A stretch of 64,000 nt of DNA from Mucilaginibacter paludis DSM 18603 (lineage in GTDB: Bacteria; Bacteroidota; Bacteroidia; Sphingobacteriales; Sphingobacteriaceae). Where the stretch lies: the NCBI RefSeq assembly GCF_000166195.2, contig NZ_CM001403.1:7986877-8050876 (forward strand), read 5' to 3'. Both the position numbers and the translations under genes were made by a program. Within the stretch, counting starts at the first letter, position 1. Every line of letters begins with the position of its first letter. The notes under the pieces were generated by a model. The model had not been told where the DNA came from. It did not search any database and was given only the letters and a program-made list of their open reading frames with translations. Of this stretch, positions 59,694-64,000 are shown in pieces.

Positions 59694-60653
59694 TTATCGC
59701 TCAAAGGGGACCTCTATATTTTTGAACAAGTCTTTTGGCTTTTGAGCCTCAGTGGCGGCGCGCACTTCTGTGCGCCTCTTTTCATTATAGTCGTGATGCC
59801 CGCTGAAAGCTGATGTGCCGTCGGTGGCATATGGCAATTCCGTGATAAACTGGCGCAGTGATTGGTACCCTTCCGGGCTATGGTCAAAATACACGGCAAG
59901 CGTTGGATACCGCATGGCCACCTTGATGGCGGCAGGCAGCAGCGTATATCTATTAACCATCAATGCACTGTCGGTGCTTTCGGGATGGTCGTGTTTCCAG
60001 CTCAGGTAGTCGAAAATTCCCTTGAATACACATAATCGGCGATTGTCTCCGGGTAGCAGGGTAAGCCCTTTGGTCCCAAGGCATCCTTTGAAATATTTGT
60101 TACGCACCTGCCAGCCACCCGATTCATTGCAATGTCCCGCGGCACAATAGATGGCGGGTTCTTCGTGTTTATGTACCCTGCGGTAGTGAACTTCCTGGAG
60201 TATTCCCTGTGCTTCTTCCCAGATTCCTCGCCGCTCCAGGAATTGCTGAATTGCCGGGGTTTGTCCAAGGTCACAGATTTTGTCAATCCGGAAATAAGGC
60301 AGTTTCAAAGTTATCCGGCGTCTTTTTCCGGATTGTTTTACAGTTGCAGCAACGGACGGCACTGCCTGCTGCATGACTTCGGATAGCTTACCGTATACTT
60401 CCCGGGTGGCAAGGCCCGGCCAGAAGGCTAAGCCAAAATCGATTACGTTGCCGCCCTTACCGGTGCCTTTGTCATACCATACGCCGAGGGTGTCGTTTAC
60501 ACATAAAGACGGTTTTTTTCCATCCTGGCGAAGTACGCTGCGATAGACTGATTCCGTTCCGGATTTGTGGGCGGGCTGGTAGCCAAGCCGGGCAAGCAAT
60601 GCGGTGATCGATACCTGTTCGCGGATAACCGCAGGGTTCTTTGTCGTTTCCAT
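59694..60653 (-). CDS. TOPRIM-domain (primase-like) protein with Lys at catalytic Glu
   Basis: A 319-aa protein from the ATG at 60651-60653 (METTKNPAVIREQVS); the longer frame upstream is noncoding. The N-terminal domain resembles the CHC2-type primase domain without cysteines (LLARLGYQPAHKSGTESVYRS, GGNVIDFGLAFW). The C-terminal TOPRIM unit shows RRLCVFKGIFDYLSW, where the family has hhhhEGhhD, so Lys replaces the catalytic Glu. YFDHSPEGYQSL stands for the usual DxDxxG. Similar genes in Bacteroidota ICEs are annotated toprim proteins. Activity is doubtful here. Confidence 0.75.
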   Translation of the reverse strand: METTKNPAVIREQVSITALLARLGYQPAHKSGTESVYRSVLRQDGKKPSLCVNDTLGVWYDKGTGKGGNVIDFGLAFWPGLATREVYGKLSEVMQQAVPSVAATVKQSGKRRRITLKLPYFRIDKICDLGQTPAIQQFLERRGIWEEAQGILQEVHYRRVHKHEEPAIYCAAGHCNESGGWQVRNKYFKGCLGTKGLTLLPGDNRRLCVFKGIFDYLSWKHDHPESTDSALMVNRYTLLPAAIKVAMRYPTLAVYFDHSPEGYQSLRQFITELPYATDGTSAFSGHHDYNEKRRTEVRAATEAQKPKDLFKNIEVPFER

Positions 60654-60664
60654 CAAAATTTGAA

Positions 60665-60936
60665 TTATAGTTGGCGCCAGATTTCCAGGCCTCTGACGAT
60701 AGCCTCTATTTCTATCCGGTCGATACGCCAGGCAGCGCTGTGATTGCCGTCGCTGCGTATGCCCAGCTCGCCTTTGGCCAGCAATTGCTCGATGGTGCGG
60801 CGGCCATAGCGCCGGTAGGCCTCGCGTTGAGGTAAGACGGCAACTTTCCGGTACGTACCAGTGCGATAATAGCCCCGAGCTCGGCGGCCTCACGGACAAT
60901 GGTCCGCAGTTGTAAGGTGGTCAGAGGGATTTCCAT
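60665..60936 (-). pseudogene. small HTH-type gene needing a -1 frame change
   Basis: The ATG at 60934-60936 starts MEIPLTTLQLRTIVREAAEL, then GAIIALVRTGKL, but this frame then turns to low-complexity Ala-rich sequence. The -1 frame continues as QREAYRRYGRRTIEQLLAKG, then DGNHSAAWRIDRIEIEAIV, ending TAA at 60665. The joined product of about 90 aa has a MerR-like DNA-binding pattern common near ICE mobilisation genes. Either a one-base change inactivated it or frameshifting occurs. It precedes the TOPRIM gene by 11 bases. Confidence 0.6.
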
Positions 60937-61130
60937 AGTTGATGCAATAAAAAAGGGGGCCACCAGGGCCCCCTCAAGACAAATTTGGGACATACTCACG
61001 TCGTATTCTACAATACGGGCCTCTCAGCCTGCCCGGGTTTCTCAGCTTGTTGCGGTTTTACGCTTACCTTCTCCCGATTTCCGCTTTTCAAGCGGATAAT
61101 GTTTCGTCCCCAGATGTCAAATAACGTTCG

Positions 61131-61357
61131 TTACCTTTCTGCCACCGGCAGGTAGGTCAGCCGGTTGCTGGCGGCACTTACGGCCCCCAGTACAGCACGG
61201 CTGATTTTTGTACCATGAGGGGTGATTAGCCCTTCGGCGATCCAGCGGTCCACACAGGTGCGGCCGTAGCGCCGATAGGCTTCCGACCTGCTGAGCGTTT
61301 CAGGGAGCAGGCGACCGCAGCCGCTGTAAACAATCCGATCAGTTCGTCTGGTTTCAT
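61131..61357 (-). pseudogene. second small HTH-type gene needing a -1 frame change
   Basis: The ATG at 61355-61357 begins MKPDELIGLFTAAAVA and its frame stops after about 43 codons. The -1 frame reads LLPETLSRSEAYRRYGRTCV, then DRWIAEGLITPHGTKISRAV, and SAASNRLTYLPVAER to TAA at 61131. SREAYRRYGR-like sequence is shared with the gene at 60665-60936. An alternative is an in-frame start at 61448 (MMANKSLVPPVVPLEIK), which would not need a shift but gives an untypical N-terminus. It heads the leftward transfer block. Confidence 0.55.
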
Positions 61358-61545
61358 AGCCTCGTGATGACAGTACAAAGGTTGCTGGACGTGGGATTTT
61401 TATTTCAAGAGGCACTACAGGGGGCACTAACGATTTATTTGCCATCATTATTTAAATAATAGATTATCAATATGTTAACAGCAAAAGATTAAGGTGTATA
61501 AATAAGTACCAGGTAGTCTCACCCGAGTAAATGATAATATTTAAT

Positions 61546-61589
61546 TAATGTTAAAATTCCCACAATTGGGAATTTTAACATTATATTTG
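61546..61589 (+). promoter_or_regulatory. 16-bp perfect inverted repeat abutting a TAnnTTTG promoter element
   Basis: TAATGTTAAAATTCCC (61546-61561) and its exact complement (61568-61583) are separated by ACAATT. TATATTTG at 61582-61589 overlaps the right arm and matches the -7 consensus; the lipoprotein ATG is 89 bases further. The geometry suggests an operator that controls the lipoprotein-barrel pair. The rest of 61358-61545 is AT-rich with no gene. Confidence 0.65.
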
Positions 61590-61677
61590 GTTCGTTTAGC
61601 AAAAGCTATGTTATTGATATGGTGAAAAAAGCTAAGCCAACAAAAAGTTAAACTATCTACCTTAAATCTAAACCTTC

Positions 61678-63303
61678 ATGAAGAAACGATTATCAATTTT
61701 ATCGTTGTGCATGTTTGCGCTTATCTGTTCTTGTAAAAAAGAAAATTCACTACAAAACAGTTCATCACCCACCGACCCTGCATTTCAGAAACTTTCCACT
61801 GCCCGGTTATCCAGTATGTCAATATCCGACATTTCGGTCCAGGACGGAAGGTTAACTTTTGCCACGACAGACGCGTTTCAAAATTTGATGCAGGAAGCAT
61901 TGAACGATACCACAAATGCAGTAATCAAGAATACGGTTAATGCCATCGCCCACCCCAATTTTGTTTCTTATTCGGACTGGGTGTCCACTGTAGCTAACAG
62001 TAATAATTTAAATGCACGGTCCGCTGCCGGGCGCCCCGTTCGTCCAGGTAACGGCACCCCGGAGATGGATCAGGACAGCTTGATTGATGATCCACTGTTT
62101 AACCAGGTTGTGAACGCAAGCGGAGAAATTCAAGTAGAAAACACTGTTTATAAAATTACACCAAACGGAACATTTGCTACAGTACCATCTGCGGTTGCAC
62201 AGTTAAACGCCATGCTTGATGCCGGAGGCATGTTACTCCCACAATTCCGAAGCTCTCTACAAACGGTTGATCAGGATGCTGGGAATTATAAAGTCAATGA
62301 TGATATTTATCTAACTGACACATATGGCGTTATCAGGACAAATCGAACATTAAGCGGAATTACTTACAATAGCACCGGAGCGGCTGTTGTAGTTAACAGC
62401 GCCAGGCCATGTTATCCACAGGTCCCCGGCTCGTGCAACGTTCCGACGCCAACCCCAGTAAATAGCAATGACCCTTTTTCCAGTATGGACATTTATCCAT
62501 TCGAATCGAAAAAAGGCTTTTGGGGTGCCTTATTGGAAAATATCTTCGGCGACCCTCATTACAACTACTATCGAAACAGTTCCGACCGGAGGCTTAAAGT
62601 CAATTTTTCGTCTAAAAACTGGCTTGTATACGCGTCCCTGGGTGTAAGGGCGGTTATTCAGAAAAAAAACACCTTTTTATTCTTTAACGTATGGGGGCCT
62701 GTAGACAATAAAGACGAAATGCGGTTGGGTTGGACACCTTTGGTATTTAAGCTCGACATCCCTGCATTTACAATGCCCGGGACGACTCCACCACAAGACC
62801 CTTTTACAGTTGCGGGTAAAATGCTTGCGCATTCTATAAAAATCAATTTGGGTGGCGAATACACGACACTGAGGGTGAGCGATGTATTGGATGCAAATAC
62901 CGCATTTCCATTCCTGCCAGCTGGTTATGGAACGAAATTAAATGACCTTAGCTTCGATGTAAACGCATTTTTAAACCAACAGAAAAACAGCGAGATTGAT
63001 AATCTCTTTAAAATAATCAAAAAGCAAATTGGTTATACCGCTGCTCCAACAAAACTGGCTTTTATCAATAATGACAAGATCATGATTGACGGAGATGTTC
63101 AGGTACACAACAGTTCTGCCGGAAATGGCGTTATGTCAAAAACGTTTACCTTTAACACTGCTATAGTAGGATTTTCTTCGACCGGATCGAATAAAGTATT
63201 CATCTTTAAACCAGCTAAAAAGATTGAATTAGTTAGCGGCGGTGTCTATGCCGTTGGTAAATTAAACGGCGAGTGGAAAGGTATTGCTGTAAAAAAGGAA
63301 TAA
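61678..63303 (+). CDS. large lipoprotein, 541 aa, unknown
   Basis: Lipoprotein signal MKKRLSILSLCMFALICSCK with lipobox Cys near residue 19 and the SCKKE start common in Bacteroidota. The mature part is beta-rich with no recognised domain. Notable segments are MDIYPFESKKGFWGALLENI, the basic-aromatic YNYYRNSSDRRLKVNFSSKN, and a C-terminal half of regular strands ending GEWKGIAVKKE. The gene is in the element but apart from tra genes and on the opposite strand. It precedes an outer-membrane-barrel gene by 38 bp, so the pair may act at the cell surface. Confidence 0.6.
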   Translation: MKKRLSILSLCMFALICSCKKENSLQNSSSPTDPAFQKLSTARLSSMSISDISVQDGRLTFATTDAFQNLMQEALNDTTNAVIKNTVNAIAHPNFVSYSDWVSTVANSNNLNARSAAGRPVRPGNGTPEMDQDSLIDDPLFNQVVNASGEIQVENTVYKITPNGTFATVPSAVAQLNAMLDAGGMLLPQFRSSLQTVDQDAGNYKVNDDIYLTDTYGVIRTNRTLSGITYNSTGAAVVVNSARPCYPQVPGSCNVPTPTPVNSNDPFSSMDIYPFESKKGFWGALLENIFGDPHYNYYRNSSDRRLKVNFSSKNWLVYASLGVRAVIQKKNTFLFFNVWGPVDNKDEMRLGWTPLVFKLDIPAFTMPGTTPPQDPFTVAGKMLAHSIKINLGGEYTTLRVSDVLDANTAFPFLPAGYGTKLNDLSFDVNAFLNQQKNSEIDNLFKIIKKQIGYTAAPTKLAFINNDKIMIDGDVQVHNSSAGNGVMSKTFTFNTAIVGFSSTGSNKVFIFKPAKKIELVSGGVYAVGKLNGEWKGIAVKKE

Positions 63304-63341
63304 CATTATACCGCTCCTTAATGTAATTGACCCTATATCAC

Positions 63342-63902
63342 ATGAAAAAAAAATTATTATTATTTTGCATCCCTTTTTTAATTTCAACAGGCTTGTTCGC
63401 CCAGGATACCACATCTTATTTAAAAGCGAAACAGCTTAAAATTAATGCTGAAGTGATCGGGGGATCGTTCAGCTATGAAGCCAAAGTCAGTCAGACTAAT
63501 ACCTTGTATTTTGAAGCAGGCGCACAATATGGCATTTCATACCGTTATTCCAGTGATTTCGGAAACGATTACCGCTACGCCTTTTCCCCACTCATATCAA
63601 TAGAAGGACGGCACTATTATCATTTCAAAGAAAGAATTGCCAAACATAAGGACATTAATCATAATGCCTCAAATTTTTGGTTCCTGCGTACAGGCTATAC
63701 ATTTAAACCCCTTAGTCAATCTGCGGGTTATACATTTAGTGATGCCCTTTCGGTAATGCCAGGATGGGGCATACAGCGTAATTTAGGTACGCATTTCAGT
63801 ATGGAAGTCCAGCTTGGTGTCCCAGTTAACTATTACCCAGCAGAAAATTCTTGGTATGTTGGGCCTGGCGGTGGATTCAAAATCGGGTATGTATTTAAAT
63901 AA
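63342..63902 (+). CDS. small outer-membrane beta-barrel-like protein
   Basis: A 186-aa protein from the ATG at 63342-63344, with signal peptide MKKKLLLFCIPFLISTGLFAQ. The rest is alternating strands: YLKAKQLKINAEVIGGSFSY, LYFEAGAQYGISYRYSSDFG, and it closes with GGGFKIGYVFK with C-terminal Phe-Lys. This fits a small outer-membrane barrel. It lies 38 bp after the lipoprotein gene and probably shares its promoter. The remaining 98 bases of the window hold nothing recognisable. Confidence 0.6.
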   Translation: MKKKLLLFCIPFLISTGLFAQDTTSYLKAKQLKINAEVIGGSFSYEAKVSQTNTLYFEAGAQYGISYRYSSDFGNDYRYAFSPLISIEGRHYYHFKERIAKHKDINHNASNFWFLRTGYTFKPLSQSAGYTFSDALSVMPGWGIQRNLGTHFSMEVQLGVPVNYYPAENSWYVGPGGGFKIGYVFK

Positions 63903-64000
63903 ACCCGGTATGATTTCCCTATGTTCTTAGGACTAATCAACAAAGCACCGTACTAAAAATATGATATAAAGGACGAACTTGAATATGCGTATTACCCTGC

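Larger units (their letters stand above)
29436..64000. mobile_element. integrative and conjugative element of Bacteroidota Tra type, right end outside
   Basis: It starts at tRNA-Ser with a tyrosine integrase and contains a relaxase, a MobC-type protein, a VirD4-type coupling protein, VirB4-type TraG, TraE, F, I, J, K, M and N, ParA, antirestriction-type genes and small regulators. It is in the arrangement of CTnDOT-like elements. The transfer block (about 61.4 to 33.1 kb) runs entirely leftward toward the integrase. By eye its genes are richer in G+C than the AT-rich host spacers, not measured. No right-hand att copy is in view. Confidence 0.9.

Noticed and set aside
61358..64000. Right-hand attachment site
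   Set aside because: I searched by eye for the tRNA-Ser 3' end (TTCGAATCCCTAGCTCTCC) and found no copy, so the element continues past the window.
1..64000. CRISPR arrays, riboswitches or rRNA
   Set aside because: No regularly spaced direct repeats, no recognised riboswitch core, and no rRNA sequence were seen.

Overview
The window looks like a chromosomal segment of a Bacteroidota bacterium, most likely Sphingobacteriaceae (Mucilaginibacter/Pedobacter-like). The grounds are a flexirubin-type ammonia-lyase and ligase pair, SCKK-type lipoproteins, TAnnTTTG promoter elements, Bacteroidota-type glycoside hydrolases, and a Tra system of the Bacteroidota conjugative-transposon kind. The taxonomic call is an inference from gene content.

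Left part (1-29348), host chromosome. It opens with a 3'-truncated tyrosine/histidine ammonia-lyase family gene and a PaaK-like ligase, probably the edge of a flexirubin locus. Next come a SirB1-like transglutaminase-fold protein, a methyltransferase, an Omp85-like protein, a CE1-type esterase and a small His/Pro-rich secreted protein. A carbohydrate block follows: a GH63-like glucosidase, an SDR and a GH95 fucosidase. An IS3-family element (IS150-like) sits inside the shared terminator between the SDR and GH95 genes. Further on are an intradiol-dioxygenase-like lipoprotein, PhoH with a PIN domain, a gene-poor stretch with two DnaA-box sequences, a radical-SAM DNA-repair pair, Ohr, an ABC transporter, Ddl, a truncated sigma-like ORF, and the run PASTA-rhodanese-MltG-thioesterase followed by a BrkB-family protein.

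Right part (29436-64000), an integrative and conjugative element (ICE) inserted at the 3' end of tRNA-Ser(UGA). Its right end is not in the window. Beside the tRNA lie a terminator, repeated GTTGCGTC motifs that could be integrase arm sites, and a tyrosine integrase, then decayed gene fragments, a GNAT acetyltransferase and two small DNA-binding proteins. The rest, from about 61.36 kb down to 33.1 kb, is one long leftward transfer block. In transcription order it holds two frameshifted DNA-binding-type genes, a TOPRIM protein with a changed catalytic position, a MobC-type relaxosome protein, a MOBP-type relaxase, ParA, TraE x2, TraF, TraG (VirB4), three tandem TraI-like paralogues, TraJ, TraK, a TraL-like protein, TraM and TraN. 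These are followed by a very large DarB-like methylase-helicase, a DPPY methyltransferase, a VirD4-type coupling protein, an M23 peptidase, an ArdC-like protein and small membrane proteins. Beyond the block lies a lipoprotein plus outer-membrane-protein pair behind a 38-bp perfect inverted repeat.

How it works together. ParA, relaxase, MobC-type protein and coupling protein would process and deliver DNA. TraE-TraN form the mating channel and the M23 enzyme would open the wall. The DarB-like, methyltransferase and ArdC-like proteins probably protect incoming DNA from restriction. The most unusual observations are the two adjacent related small genes that both need a -1 frame change, the GATC-rich and T-poor spacer beside the relaxase gene, the TraI triplication, and the loss of catalytic residues in both the TOPRIM and ArdC-like proteins.
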